Below, piece by piece: positions 50,723-59,449 of a DNA stretch of 64,000 nt; positions within the stretch are counted from its first letter, which is position 1, and each line of letters starts with the position of its first letter. This DNA is from Flammeovirgaceae bacterium SG7u.111. Lineage in GTDB: Bacteria > Bacteroidota > Bacteroidia > Cytophagales > Flammeovirgaceae. The notes beneath the pieces were generated by a model. The model searched no databases. It saw only the letters and a list, made by a program, of their open reading frames with translations, and was not told the DNA's origin. The position numbers and the translations under genes were made by a program. The stretch is from contig CP139021.1 of NCBI GenBank assembly GCA_034044135.1, positions 2,309,635 to 2,373,634 of the forward strand. Reading direction: 5' to 3'.

Positions 50723-52411
50723 ATGGTTTCACTCGAACCAAGAACAGGTCCATTAGGGCTAAAACTATCAGCACATTTATTGAGGCGGGCGACTTTTGGC
50801 GCTACTCGCAAACAAATTGACGATTTTGCCAATATGACGGCAGCCCAGGCCGTTGCCGAATTATTACAAGCTCCTGAAGAAAAAGCTCCACCTCCTATCG
50901 ACCCCTTGACGGGTTCGCCTTGGATAGATCCTGAAAATAGCGTATTTACGGCAGGAGAAGGAAACAGTGGGGAAGATGAGTTGAAAGATGTTGTATTAGG
51001 ATGGTGGCTTTCGCAAATGGCAAAGTCAGGAATGTCTCTTTCAGAGAAGATGGCTTATTTTTTACACACGCACATTCCTCTTATCCAGTCGCGAATCCAA
51101 AAAAGTGCGGCGCTTTATTATCATATTGAACTATTGAGGTTTTATGGACTTGGCAATTTCAAAGAATTTTCGTTGAAGCTTTGCCTTGATAATGCGATGC
51201 TCCGCCATTTAGATGGATATTTGAATGTGGTTGGCAGGCCTCAGGAAAACTATGCCCGAGAGTTTATGGAGCTGTATACCATAGGGAAAGGGCCTCAGGT
51301 AAGTTCTGATGATTATACCAACTACACCGAACTGGATGTACAAGAAGGTGCAAAAATCCTTTCGGGGTATGGAGAAGACACGAGCTTCAGAAATATAGAT
51401 GAAGATACAGGCTTAGCAGCGGGTGTTATCCAAGGTGGAGAGTGGCAAGGAGATGTGTATGTGGTAACCAGCGCAAAAAAGCACGATGAAAGCACCAAGA
51501 CTCTTTCGGAAAGGTTTCAAAATACGGTGATTGAACCTGCGGAAATAGTGAACGGCAAAGCAACTGCCGAAGCTGCACTGGGTGAACTTCAGCAGTTTGT
51601 AGATGTGATTTTTGATCAAGAAGAAACGGCAAAGCATATTTGCCGAAAACTGTACCGCTTTTTTGTGTACTATAAAATAGATGAGGAAGTAGAAACTGGA
51701 ATCATCGCACCCTTGGCAGAAACATTTAGGGACAACGATTACGATTTTGTTCCTGTGCTTAGCCAACTTCTTCAAAGTCAGCATTTTTATGATGTGGATA
51801 ATGCAGAGTTGAAGGACAATAAGATTGGGGCAATTATCAAATCGCCAATCGAATTGGTGATGGGGATGATCAAGTTTTTCCAAGTAGAGCTTCCAGATGA
51901 TCAATTGGATTATGCGACCCTACTAGACGGCGGGTATAGCAATATCATGAAATATATGAGCGAGCAAGGCATGTCCTTTGTAGAGCCATATGAAGTTGCA
52001 GGATATCCGGCTTACCATCAATTCCCCGTTTTTAACCGTAACTGGATTTCGGCCAATTACCTCGCCCAGCGCTACAAATTTATAGAACATCTTCTCAAAA
52101 AATCGGAGGATGATCCGAACTCTCCTTTGTTGGATATAGTGGCTTATGTGAAGGATACCAACAATATTTCCGACCCGTTTGATCCAGATAAACTAGTGGC
52201 AGAATTGGTCGATTACCTCCTTCCCGAAGGTGTGTCAGACGAAAGGTTTACCTATTTCGTAAATGCTGTTTTGTTAGATAACCTTTCGGTGATCAATTGG
52301 CAGTCTGAATGGCAGCAATACCTCGATAGTGGGGATGATGTGGCGGTGCGAGGGCAGTTGGAAAACCTCTTAAAAGCGATCCTCCAGTCTCCCGAAAGCC
52401 AATTGCAGTAG
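50723..52411 (+). CDS. DUF1800 family protein
   Basis: 562 residues. Opening LSAHLLRRATFGATRKQID and the central AMLRHLDGYLNVVGRPQENYAREFMELYTIG are diagnostic of DUF1800, an uncharacterised family typically encoded next to DUF1501, as here. No signal peptide is seen. The late AGYPAYHQFPVFNRNWISAN block is also typical. The function is not established; the constant pairing suggests a joint role with DUF1501 in envelope or secretion functions. The gene is 58 bases before DUF1501 and presumably shares its transcript. Confidence 0.9.
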   Translation: MVSLEPRTGPLGLKLSAHLLRRATFGATRKQIDDFANMTAAQAVAELLQAPEEKAPPPIDPLTGSPWIDPENSVFTAGEGNSGEDELKDVVLGWWLSQMAKSGMSLSEKMAYFLHTHIPLIQSRIQKSAALYYHIELLRFYGLGNFKEFSLKLCLDNAMLRHLDGYLNVVGRPQENYAREFMELYTIGKGPQVSSDDYTNYTELDVQEGAKILSGYGEDTSFRNIDEDTGLAAGVIQGGEWQGDVYVVTSAKKHDESTKTLSERFQNTVIEPAEIVNGKATAEAALGELQQFVDVIFDQEETAKHICRKLYRFFVYYKIDEEVETGIIAPLAETFRDNDYDFVPVLSQLLQSQHFYDVDNAELKDNKIGAIIKSPIELVMGMIKFFQVELPDDQLDYATLLDGGYSNIMKYMSEQGMSFVEPYEVAGYPAYHQFPVFNRNWISANYLAQRYKFIEHLLKKSEDDPNSPLLDIVAYVKDTNNISDPFDPDKLVAELVDYLLPEGVSDERFTYFVNAVLLDNLSVINWQSEWQQYLDSGDDVAVRGQLENLLKAILQSPESQLQ

Positions 52412-52469
52412 ACTATTCAGTTTAATCTAAAACATTAACCTCGGTTTTTCCGAAAATACTAAAGCTACG

Positions 52470-54128
52470 ATGAAAAGAAGAAATTTTCTCAAACAAGCAG
52501 CAAGTGCGGCTACTGGTCCATTTTTATTAGGAGGAATTCCTATGCACCTTTTTGCTCAAAACAGCCAGTTGAGCAGGATGGCAGCTGCTAGCCCTAACGA
52601 TAAAGTTCTGATTATTTTGCAAATGCACGGCGGGAACGATGGACTCAATATGGTAATTCCCGTAGATCAGTACGATAACTATTATAACCTCAGGCCAAAT
52701 ATTGCCATTCCTCAAAATGGGAATAGAAGTTTTATTGAATTGGATAAAACGATAGCCAAAGAAAAGCAAGTAGGGCTTCATCCTGATATGCTCGGGGTAA
52801 AATCTATGTACGATGAAGGATTGGTGAATATCGTACAAGGGGTTTCTTACGAAAACAACAATGGTTCGCATTTTAGGGGAAGAGATATTTGGTTTATGGG
52901 CGGCAGTTACGATGATTATTTTGGTTCGGGATGGATTGGTCGTTACCTGGATCATACCTACCCAGGTTACCCAGAAGGACCTCCCGCAGCCTATCCAAAT
53001 GCAACTATGCCCGACCCTTTAGGCATCGAAATAGGAACAGGAGTATCTATTGCTTTCCACCGAGAAGATGGAATTCCAGCAGGTTTGGCGGTTCAAAATC
53101 CTCAACAATTTTATGATCTGATCAATAGTGTCGGTGGAGACCCTCCAGGAGATATTGTAGACTCTTTTTATGGAGATGAGCTGAAGTACATTATGGATAT
53201 AGAAAAACAATCTAACCTGTATGCTGCACGACTTAGGGAGGTGTATGAAAACGGTTCAAATAGTAGTGTTACTTACCCTGAAACCTATCCATTGGCGGCT
53301 CCTCAGGGAAGCTTGAAAAATGGTCTTTCTAACCAATTAAAGTTGATTGCCAGGTTGTTGAATGGAGGAATCAAAACAAAAGTTTTTCTTGTCAGAATTG
53401 GTGGGTTCGATACGCACGCTTCGCAAGTTGAAGATTATGATCCTACACTAGGGGCTCATTCAGCACTTCTTTATCATATTTCTTCGGCTATGAAAGTTTT
53501 TCAAGATGACTTGAAAAACTTGGGTATAGATGAAAAAGTGTTGACGATGACCTATTCTGAGTTTGGAAGAAGGGCAAAGTCTAACGGAAGTTGGGGTACA
53601 GATCACGGTACTGCTGCTCCTATGATGCTGTTTGGAAAAGGTGTAACACCGGGAATTATAGGTGACAACCCTGATTTGGCTAACTTAGATAGGAATAATG
53701 TCCCCATGCAATATGATTATCGCCAAGTGCTCGCATCAGTGATGCAGGATTGGTTTGAAGCATCGGATGAGGCTTTGGAAGCAACGCATTTCGACCAGTT
53801 TTCTGGTGAAAAATTGCCTGTGGTAGGAGGGAGTGTTACTTCTACCGATGAGTTTTTCAATGAGCGCTTTAGGTTGGATACTTGCTACCCTAACCCTGTA
53901 AGGACGGAGACTAAAATATCATGGAAGATTAATACTCCTGCCAATGTGACTTTGTCGCTTTTTGATAACTCAGGGAAGAAAGTAAAGGTGATTTATGAAG
54001 GGAAACAGCCCGCAGGTGAGCATGAAGTGATCTTAAATGTAAAAGGACTTACTCCAGGGATGTATTTTTATAGGATAAAAGCAGGTAAGCTTAAAGCTTC
54101 TAAAAAAATGGTGATTATTGGAGGATAA
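52470..54128 (+). CDS. DUF1501 family protein with Tat-like signal and T9SS C-terminal tail
   Basis: 552 residues. The N-terminus MKRRNFLKQAASAATG is a twin-arginine signal with cleavage near LFAQ. The DUF1501 body has MHGGNDGLNMVIPVDQYDNY, IGGFDTHASQ, and the alkaline-phosphatase-fold-like YSEFGRRAKSNGSWGTDHG. A C-terminal domain at about 469-552 (CYPNPVRTETKISW, GLTPGMYFYRI, KASKKMVIIGG) is a type IX secretion sorting tail of the Por_Secre type. The protein is thus predicted to be exported folded and then moved to the surface. Function is unknown. It follows DUF1800 by 58 bases and ends at a terminator. Confidence 0.92.
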   Translation: MKRRNFLKQAASAATGPFLLGGIPMHLFAQNSQLSRMAAASPNDKVLIILQMHGGNDGLNMVIPVDQYDNYYNLRPNIAIPQNGNRSFIELDKTIAKEKQVGLHPDMLGVKSMYDEGLVNIVQGVSYENNNGSHFRGRDIWFMGGSYDDYFGSGWIGRYLDHTYPGYPEGPPAAYPNATMPDPLGIEIGTGVSIAFHREDGIPAGLAVQNPQQFYDLINSVGGDPPGDIVDSFYGDELKYIMDIEKQSNLYAARLREVYENGSNSSVTYPETYPLAAPQGSLKNGLSNQLKLIARLLNGGIKTKVFLVRIGGFDTHASQVEDYDPTLGAHSALLYHISSAMKVFQDDLKNLGIDEKVLTMTYSEFGRRAKSNGSWGTDHGTAAPMMLFGKGVTPGIIGDNPDLANLDRNNVPMQYDYRQVLASVMQDWFEASDEALEATHFDQFSGEKLPVVGGSVTSTDEFFNERFRLDTCYPNPVRTETKISWKINTPANVTLSLFDNSGKKVKVIYEGKQPAGEHEVILNVKGLTPGMYFYRIKAGKLKASKKMVIIGG

Positions 54129-54215
54129 AGATTTTAGTGACTAGACCTAACAAATGAATATGGAGGTTGATTTCAACTTCCTTCGTTTAGCAATACAGAT
54201 TAACTGAAAAAACGA

Positions 54216-54247
54216 AACCCCTTTGGCATTGCCTAAAGGGGTTTTTC
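54216..54247. terminator. Terminator after DUF1501, shared with the receiver gene
   Basis: AAACCCCTTTGG (54216-54227) pairs with CC-T-AAAGGGGTTT (54233-54245, one bulge), with T-run on the + side and A-run on the left. It serves convergent genes. Confidence 0.85.
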
Positions 54248-54266
54248 TATGGAAATAAGTTTGGCT

Positions 54267-54635
54267 TTATGCAGCAATAGCTGTTTCTAATACGTCCATA
54301 AAGCCTTTGTTTTTCATAACATAGTTCATGATCCCAGCCCTTATTACATCGAAAAGAAGGGCTTCCTTGTCTTCGGGCATAAGCAAGATAAACTTAGTGT
54401 CTTCCAGCAAAGGGCTTAGTTTTTCAAATAATGTCAATCCGTCTACCCCAGGAAGGTTGTAGTCTATTACGATTACATCGGGCATATCTTGGTTGGATTT
54501 GTTTAGCTCAAATAAAGCTTTAATGCACTCGCTAGCATTATTGAATCCTTCTACAGCAAAATCATCTTTTAGCATAGTGCTCTGAAGTTGTTGTATGTAG
54601 GTGGTTTGGGGTTCTACAAAATATATGCTTTTCAT
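54267..54635 (-). CDS. Atypical response-regulator receiver domain protein (stand-alone)
   Basis: 122 residues, a single CheY-like domain with no output domain. The phospho-acceptor Asp58 is present in VIVIDYNLPGVDGL. Other conserved sites differ: the N-terminal acidic pair is reduced to Glu8 (FVEP), and the Thr/Ser on the fourth strand is Met86 (LLMPED). Lysines are present near residue 108. The domain may still be phosphorylated weakly or may be a phosphorylation-independent pseudo-receiver. It is isolated, with a gap of about 820 bases upstream. A link with the histidine kinase at 41490 is possible but unsupported. Confidence 0.82.
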   Translation of the reverse strand: MKSIYFVEPQTTYIQQLQSTMLKDDFAVEGFNNASECIKALFELNKSNQDMPDVIVIDYNLPGVDGLTLFEKLSPLLEDTKFILLMPEDKEALLFDVIRAGIMNYVMKNKGFMDVLETAIAA

Positions 54636-55266
54636 TTTATATTATGTTTTTGGTAATTGGAATTCCCTCTTAGCAGATGAAGCTATTGGGGGAGGTTGAG
54701 TTGGTTGTTATAAATTGGATTATATTAATGTTTGATATTGTTTAAAACGTTTTCTGTTCTTCTCTGTTTTACAGCTAAAAGTAACCATATGTAATATATA
54801 CGCCAAATAAAACAATAATATAATTACTTATTGATAACATTTGTTATGGATTTCTATGATTAATCCCATTAATTATAGGGTTGGTACTAGCTTATTATCG
54901 TTAAGGCAATGTTTGTGTTGAAATTGTATTTTTGTGTTATTTTGAATAAATAACAGGAAGCATTGCTATGGTTGCTTGATAAAGTATTTAGTATTGTGAC
55001 TATGGTAATTAAATATGTGTTTGTTTATGATATTGGTTATTGAAGAACAGAAAGGGTTGATATATTATGAAATCCGTATAATGATATGTAACGAGTTGCT
55101 TTTGTTTATTCAGAAGTGTAAGTTCTTTTGAAAGAAGGTGCTGTTGTGCTTGTGAAATGCCTTTTATAGGTAATTTCGGTATGATATTAATCATATTTTG
55201 CTGTGTGTGTAATCATAGCAAAAACAAGGGCTGATCACCAAATTTATACCATTAAAAAGAAGGATA
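54636..55266. other. AT-rich intergenic region upstream of the receiver gene
   Basis: About 630 bases without a plausible protein gene on either strand; the few open frames have low-complexity composition. It must hold the receiver promoter. No repeat, tRNA or motif was recognised. Confidence 0.5.
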
Positions 55267-55306
55267 AAAAACTTGTTCTTCTGCAAGTAACAGAAGAACA
55301 AGTTTT
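55267..55306 (-). terminator. Strong terminator downstream of the nucleotidyltransferase gene
   Basis: A long, essentially perfect stem (AACTTGTTCTTCTG at 55270-55283 with CAGAAGAACAAGTT at 55291-55304, extended by flanking A/T pairs) around a 7-base loop, followed on the minus strand by TTTTTT. The minus-strand transcript would carry a 3' leader-free tail of about 150 bases before it. Confidence 0.85.
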
Positions 55307-55321
55307 GCCTAATTAATTTTT

Positions 55322-55430
55322 AGAAAGCAACTATCTGTGATTGTTTTGCTTTCTCCTAAGGTCTAAGACCTGTATCTGATTTTTTTAACTATAACCCGCA
55401 AGATGCTGACGGCTTTTGCGGGTATTTTTT
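55322..55430 (+). other. Row of three hairpins ending in a + strand terminator; possible small RNA
   Basis: AGAAAGCAA/TTGCTTTCT (55322-55330, 55346-55354), AGGTC/GACCT (55359-55363, 55367-55371) and ACCCGCAA/TTGCGGGT (55394-55401, 55416-55423) followed by ATTTTTT on the + strand. The last is a good + strand terminator, yet no + strand gene lies upstream for over 1.2 kb. A + strand non-coding RNA would explain it; antisense 3'-end structure of the minus-strand gene is the alternative. Confidence 0.45.
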
Positions 55431-55457
55431 ATAACATTAGTTCTGTGGAATTGTTCC

Positions 55458-56372
55458 CTATTCCCAAAGCTTTTCTGGATACACTTTGGCTTCCACTAAT
55501 GCTTTTATTTTATCGACAGCTTCTTGCTTGTCTTCCTTATACGTTACTCCAAACCATTTAGCATCTGTATTAAGAACTTTTACACTTGCATGCCCAGTTT
55601 GGATGACCATATTTACTACCCAAGGCAGGTAGAACTCTGCTTTGAGCTGCGTGCCATTTTCTTTCAAAAATTCAATGAAGTATTTTTTGAATTGAGCCAT
55701 GGCTTCTTTAGGAAAGCCCATGAGGTTCATAGAAGCAACATCTTTATCATCAAGAAGGTGTTTTTGCTCATTTTCATCTTTAAAAAAAATCACTCCGTCA
55801 TCACCTCGTTGAATTTGAGTTCTTTCTACTATGGTCTGTAAATTGTCTTGACTATCTGTGGCGCAAATCCCTCTAGATACGTATCCGTGTTCAGATAAGG
55901 TGTTTCCCAATTGGTAACCTACCATGCAGTAGCTTTCAGATTCGGGCGTATCTTCTAGGTTGCTCAAAAAGTCAGAAATAATTTTATAAGCTCCAGCTCC
56001 GTAAAAATCATCCGCATTGATGACGGCAAATGGCTCGTTGATTACAGGTGCGGCGGCTAAGATGGCATGACCTGTTCCCCAAGGTTTTTCTCTGCCTTCG
56101 GGTAGGGCAAATCCTTCAGGCAAGTCTTCTAGTTCTTGGAATACAACTTCGATTTTTATTTTATCTTCTAGTTTATTGACAAAGGCTTCTTTAAAAGCAT
56201 CTTCAAAACTTCTTCTTATGACAAAAACTATCTTGCCAAATCCTGCTTGTATGGCATCATAAATAGAATAATCGATGATTTTCTCATCATTTGGGCCGAA
56301 CCCGTCCATCTGCTTTAATCCTCCGTACCTGCTGCCCATTCCTGCAGCTAAAATCAATAGTGTTGGTTTCAT
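55458..56372 (-). CDS. Sugar-phosphate nucleotidyltransferase
   Basis: 304 residues with the nucleotidyltransferase signature LAAGMGSRYGGLKQ at residues 8-21, the substrate-loop GEN equivalent PWGTGHAILAA at 98-107, and the metal-binding VINADDFYG (Asp121-Asp122). It should couple an NTP to a sugar 1-phosphate. It does not match GalU, RmlA or RfbF closely by eye, so nucleotide and sugar are left open. It has no adjacent sugar genes; the radC gene is divergent, with start codons about 140 bases apart. Confidence 0.87.
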   Translation of the reverse strand: MKPTLLILAAGMGSRYGGLKQMDGFGPNDEKIIDYSIYDAIQAGFGKIVFVIRRSFEDAFKEAFVNKLEDKIKIEVVFQELEDLPEGFALPEGREKPWGTGHAILAAAPVINEPFAVINADDFYGAGAYKIISDFLSNLEDTPESESYCMVGYQLGNTLSEHGYVSRGICATDSQDNLQTIVERTQIQRGDDGVIFFKDENEQKHLLDDKDVASMNLMGFPKEAMAQFKKYFIEFLKENGTQLKAEFYLPWVVNMVIQTGHASVKVLNTDAKWFGVTYKEDKQEAVDKIKALVEAKVYPEKLWE

Positions 56373-56510
56373 TTTTAAATATACTTTGTTGCAATTATTT
56401 GTTTCTCTGCTTTTTAGCGTTACTTAATTGGTGTGTTAGCGTTATAGCTTGCGCATAGCCGTTAACAATATTCTTTATTGAAATTACTATTCACCTTAAC
56501 TGGTTGGCAA

Positions 56511-57203
56511 ATGTACAAAGCAGAACTTAGCATCAAAAAATGGGCCGAAGAAGATCGCCCACGGGAAAAGCTGATGTTGAAAGGGAAAGCCGCCCTTTCG
56601 GATGCAGAGTTATTAGGAATTATATTAGGCTCGGGTACTCGGTCGCTTTCGGCTGTGGACTTGTCCAAATATATTTTGAGCCAAGTGGGGAATAATCTTA
56701 ATGAACTGGCAAAATACAGTGTGTCGGATTTGACAAAGTTCAAAGGGATAGGACCTGCAAAGGCTATTTCTATAGTAAGCGCATTGGAATTGGGCAGGAG
56801 AAGAAAGGCTAGCGAGGTATTGGAAAAACCCAAGATCACTTGCTCGACAGATGCTTATGAAGTGATAAAACCTTATTTGATGGACTTGCACCACGAAGAG
56901 TTTTGGTTGTTGCTTCTGAATAGGTCAAATCTTGTGATGGCTACACACAAAGTGAGTTCTGGTGGCATTTCGGGAACTGTTGCCGACCCCAAGATAATCT
57001 TCAAAAAAGCACTGGAAGTTAGCTGCAGTGCGGTGATTTTGGTGCATAACCATCCTTCGGGAAACTTGAACCCTAGTTCAGCTGATATAAAACTAACCAA
57101 GAAGTTAGTTGAAGCGGGAAAGCTGTTGGATTTGCCTATTTTGGATCATTTGATTTTTACCGACCATGCGCATTTTAGCTTTGCAGACGAGGGAATGATC
57201 TGA
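56511..57203 (+). CDS. radC: RadC family JAMM-domain protein
   Basis: 230 residues from the ATG at 56511; an in-frame TTG at 56478 would add 11 residues that other RadC proteins lack, and MYKAELSIKKWAEEDRPREK is the normal opening. Helix-hairpin-helix at about 76-90 (FKGIGPAKAISI) and the JAMM metal site His179, His181 and Asp192 in HNHPSGNLNPSSADI. Despite the name, a DNA repair role has not held up and the biochemical function is unsettled. A terminator follows, so it is not part of the ribosomal operon. Confidence 0.95.
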   Translation: MYKAELSIKKWAEEDRPREKLMLKGKAALSDAELLGIILGSGTRSLSAVDLSKYILSQVGNNLNELAKYSVSDLTKFKGIGPAKAISIVSALELGRRRKASEVLEKPKITCSTDAYEVIKPYLMDLHHEEFWLLLLNRSNLVMATHKVSSGGISGTVADPKIIFKKALEVSCSAVILVHNHPSGNLNPSSADIKLTKKLVEAGKLLDLPILDHLIFTDHAHFSFADEGMI

Positions 57204-57230
57204 TACTAGGCGTTTTTTCAAGAAACAGGT

Positions 57231-57260
57231 GGCAACAAGATGAAAATGTTGCCTTTTTTT
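57231..57260 (+). terminator. Terminator after radC
   Basis: GGCAACA (57231-57237) pairs with TGTTGCC (57247-57253), followed by seven T residues. It separates radC from rpmI. Confidence 0.88.
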
Positions 57261-57293
57261 ATGCTCAAAATATAAATTACTGCAATAATGTGC

Positions 57294-57301
57294 TAAATTT
57301 G
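57294..57301 (+). promoter_or_regulatory. Possible -7 promoter element for rpmI-rplT
   Basis: TAAATTTG matches TAnnTTTG and lies between the radC terminator and rpmI, about 75 bases before the start codon. No convincing -33 TTG is at the right distance, so this is weak. Confidence 0.35.
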
Positions 57302-57375
57302 CAACTCGTTTTGCCAGAAGCTCTCTGGGTTTCGGGTGAATTTATATAAATCAGTACTATTAAACATTTCTAACA

Positions 57376-57570
57376 ATGCCGAAAGTAAAAACAAAATCCG
57401 GTGCTAAGAAAAGGTTTAAGTTGACTGCAAGTGGAAAATTGAAGAGGAAACACGCTTTTAAAAGCCACATCCTTACCAAGAAGGAAACGAAGCAGAAACG
57501 TAACCTTACCAGCATGACAGTAGTGCACAAATCGGATGAAGGTAGGGTGAAAGCAATGCTCAACCTCTAA
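57376..57570 (+). CDS. rpmI: 50S ribosomal protein L35
   Basis: 64 residues, the usual size. Opens [20 protein letters not shown] and continues with [20 protein letters not shown], the standard L35 pattern, strongly basic. It is part of the large ribosomal subunit. The rplT gene follows after 54 bases on the same strand. The gene infC, usually directly upstream, is absent here; the upstream neighbour is radC with its own terminator. Confidence 0.98.
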   Translation: MPKVKTKSGAKKRFKLTASGKLKRKHAFKSHILTKKETKQKRNLTSMTVVHKSDEGRVKAMLNL

Positions 57571-57624
57571 TTCGAAGCACGGTCAGAAAGAAATTATTTT
57601 TAAACATTTAAATTTTATTTTAAG

Positions 57625-57969
57625 ATGCCTAGATCAGTTAATCATGTTGCTTCTAGAGCCCGCAGAAAGAAAATCTTAAAATTAGCAAAAGGTTATTGGG
57701 GCAGACGCAAGAATGTGTGGACGGTAGCAAAGAACGCCGTCGAAAAAGGTTTACAATACGCATACCGCGATAGAAAGCAGAAGAAACGCAAGTTTAGAGG
57801 TCTTTGGATCCAGCGTATCAATGCAGGTGCAAGATTGCACGGTATGTCTTATTCTCATTTTATGGGGCAAGTTCGTAAGTCAGAAATTGAACTTAACAGA
57901 AAAGCTCTAGCAGATTTGGCGATGAATCATCCAGATGCTTTTAAAGCTATTGTAGATAAAGTCAAATAG
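57625..57969 (+). CDS. rplT: 50S ribosomal protein L20
   Basis: 114 residues, standard length. [40 protein letters not shown] and [20 protein letters not shown] are hallmark L20 blocks. L20 binds 23S rRNA early in 50S assembly. It is co-transcribed with rpmI and ends at a strong terminator. Confidence 0.98.
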   Translation: MPRSVNHVASRARRKKILKLAKGYWGRRKNVWTVAKNAVEKGLQYAYRDRKQKKRKFRGLWIQRINAGARLHGMSYSHFMGQVRKSEIELNRKALADLAMNHPDAFKAIVDKVK

Positions 57970-57996
57970 ATTGGCGGAAGCCATGAAATAAGAGGG

Positions 57997-58025
57997 AAGC
58001 TCGGCAATTTTGCCGAGCTTTTTTT
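57997..58025 (+). terminator. Terminator after rplT
   Basis: AAGCTCGGCA (57997-58006) pairs with TGCCGAGCTT (58011-58020) over a 4-base loop, followed by TTTTT. Confidence 0.92.
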
Positions 58026-58066
58026 ATGCTCAATTTTTTAAATTTATCGCACCTATACTAACATAC

Positions 58067-58095
58067 AAAAAACAGCCCTAGTAAAACCAGGGCTG
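58067..58095 (-). terminator. Terminator at the end of the CDP-sugar operon
   Basis: CAGCCCT (58073-58079) pairs with AGGGCTG (58089-58095); on the minus strand it is followed by TTTTTT (58072-58067). It lies 32 bases after the stop of the SAF oxidoreductase gene. Confidence 0.85.
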
Positions 58096-58126
58096 CTAGC
58101 AGATTTAACAGAGTATCCAATACAAA

Positions 58127-59425
58127 CTATACAGCTTGTGTTTGGAAAGCCTCCAACTGCTGGTGGAATAAGTCGAATACCAGGCTGTCTTCTGGCATTA
58201 TAATATCGTCAAGCGTAATGGCTTGATCTTTAGGGATATCGTTTTTCAATTTGACTCCATTGGCCAATCCTACAGGCAAGAGGTTTTCTGCTCTCATCAC
58301 TGGAGAGTTTTCACACATTCCGTAGTATTTATAGCCGCCAAGTCCATCAAGTGTTTCCCCAGCTTTCAAATCAGTTTTTGCAGCAGTCATAACCTCTACC
58401 ACAGGCGCTCCTATAGGTGCTAAAATAGTATCCTTGAAATCGACCATTCTAGAAATAGAGTTAGGTATTTCAAATAACAAAAGGTGGTAAGGGACGTAGA
58501 AGCTATACAATGGTCCGTCACCAAGCTTACCATATTTCAAATAGTGCGCCGAAAGCGGATCGTCAGTAGTTGCATAGATAAACACGCCAGGACCAGGTTT
58601 TGGTCCTACTACATAATCAACAATTCCGCCTAGCTCTTTCAGTTGGTCTACATCAAATAGCTTGGTCAAGTCATCGATATGCTCTTTTGAGTGATGGCCG
58701 ATCATTCCTCTTTGGGCAACTTTCATTCCTGTAGCATTGGCTATACATGCTTGTTCGATAGAGATTTTTGTTCCATCGGCAAAGCTAGTTACCATTTCAG
58801 GAGCCATTTGCCATTGCTTGGCAAAGCTAGCCTGAGTAGTTGGGTTACGGTAGCGGTCTTGTAGGCCTTTGATATTTCCTGCTACAAGAGGAGTGAAGCC
58901 CATACTTTTCACAAAGCGGTACAAGTTTAAAGTAACACCAGGCTGATCGCCATCTGCTACGCTGTACATCACACCAGCTTGATCAGCTTTCTGCTTCAAG
59001 ATAGGGCCAAGAGTTGCATCAATTTCAGCATTGAACGACAAGATATGTTTGCCAAAGTCCATAGCTTTTAAGAATAACCTTGCGGTAAATTCTACTGCAC
59101 CGGTCGCTTCTACCAAAATATCGATATTTCCAGCTTCAATAAGCACATCGATATTGTCGGTGATGACTGATTTGCCTTTTGCAATAGTTGCTTCAGCTTC
59201 ACTCACGCTGTTGGTGATCTTATAACCCGTTATTCCAGCATAATCATATGATGTTGTCGCCTTTTCGATGGTACGTGCATGAGTGGCCGCTACTACCATT
59301 CCGGGAGTATATTTGGCGATTTGGTTGATCATTCCCTTCGCCATTGCGCCAGCGCCTATGATTCCCACTTTGATAGGGTTTCCAGCGGCTTCTCTGGCTT
59401 TTAATGCATTATCTACTAAAATCAT
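58127..59425 (-). CDS. NAD(P)-dependent oxidoreductase with C-terminal SAF domain (homoserine-dehydrogenase-like)
   Basis: 432 residues. Rossmann motif KVGIIGAGAMAKGMI at about 19-33, a central VEATGAVEFTARLF, the DGDQPGVTLNLYRFVKS block, and a C-terminal SAF domain (about 350-430). Proteins of this type are commonly encoded beside CDP-hexose synthesis genes, as here, and are thought to act on sugar-nucleotide or sugar precursors. The exact reaction is not established. It is the last gene of the minus-strand rfbFGC operon, 24 bases after the epimerase, and ends at a terminator. Confidence 0.85.
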   Translation of the reverse strand: MILVDNALKAREAAGNPIKVGIIGAGAMAKGMINQIAKYTPGMVVAATHARTIEKATTSYDYAGITGYKITNSVSEAEATIAKGKSVITDNIDVLIEAGNIDILVEATGAVEFTARLFLKAMDFGKHILSFNAEIDATLGPILKQKADQAGVMYSVADGDQPGVTLNLYRFVKSMGFTPLVAGNIKGLQDRYRNPTTQASFAKQWQMAPEMVTSFADGTKISIEQACIANATGMKVAQRGMIGHHSKEHIDDLTKLFDVDQLKELGGIVDYVVGPKPGPGVFIYATTDDPLSAHYLKYGKLGDGPLYSFYVPYHLLLFEIPNSISRMVDFKDTILAPIGAPVVEVMTAAKTDLKAGETLDGLGGYKYYGMCENSPVMRAENLLPVGLANGVKLKNDIPKDQAITLDDIIMPEDSLVFDLFHQQLEAFQTQAV

Positions 59426-59449
59426 AATTTCTTGTTTTGAACGAGTTGC

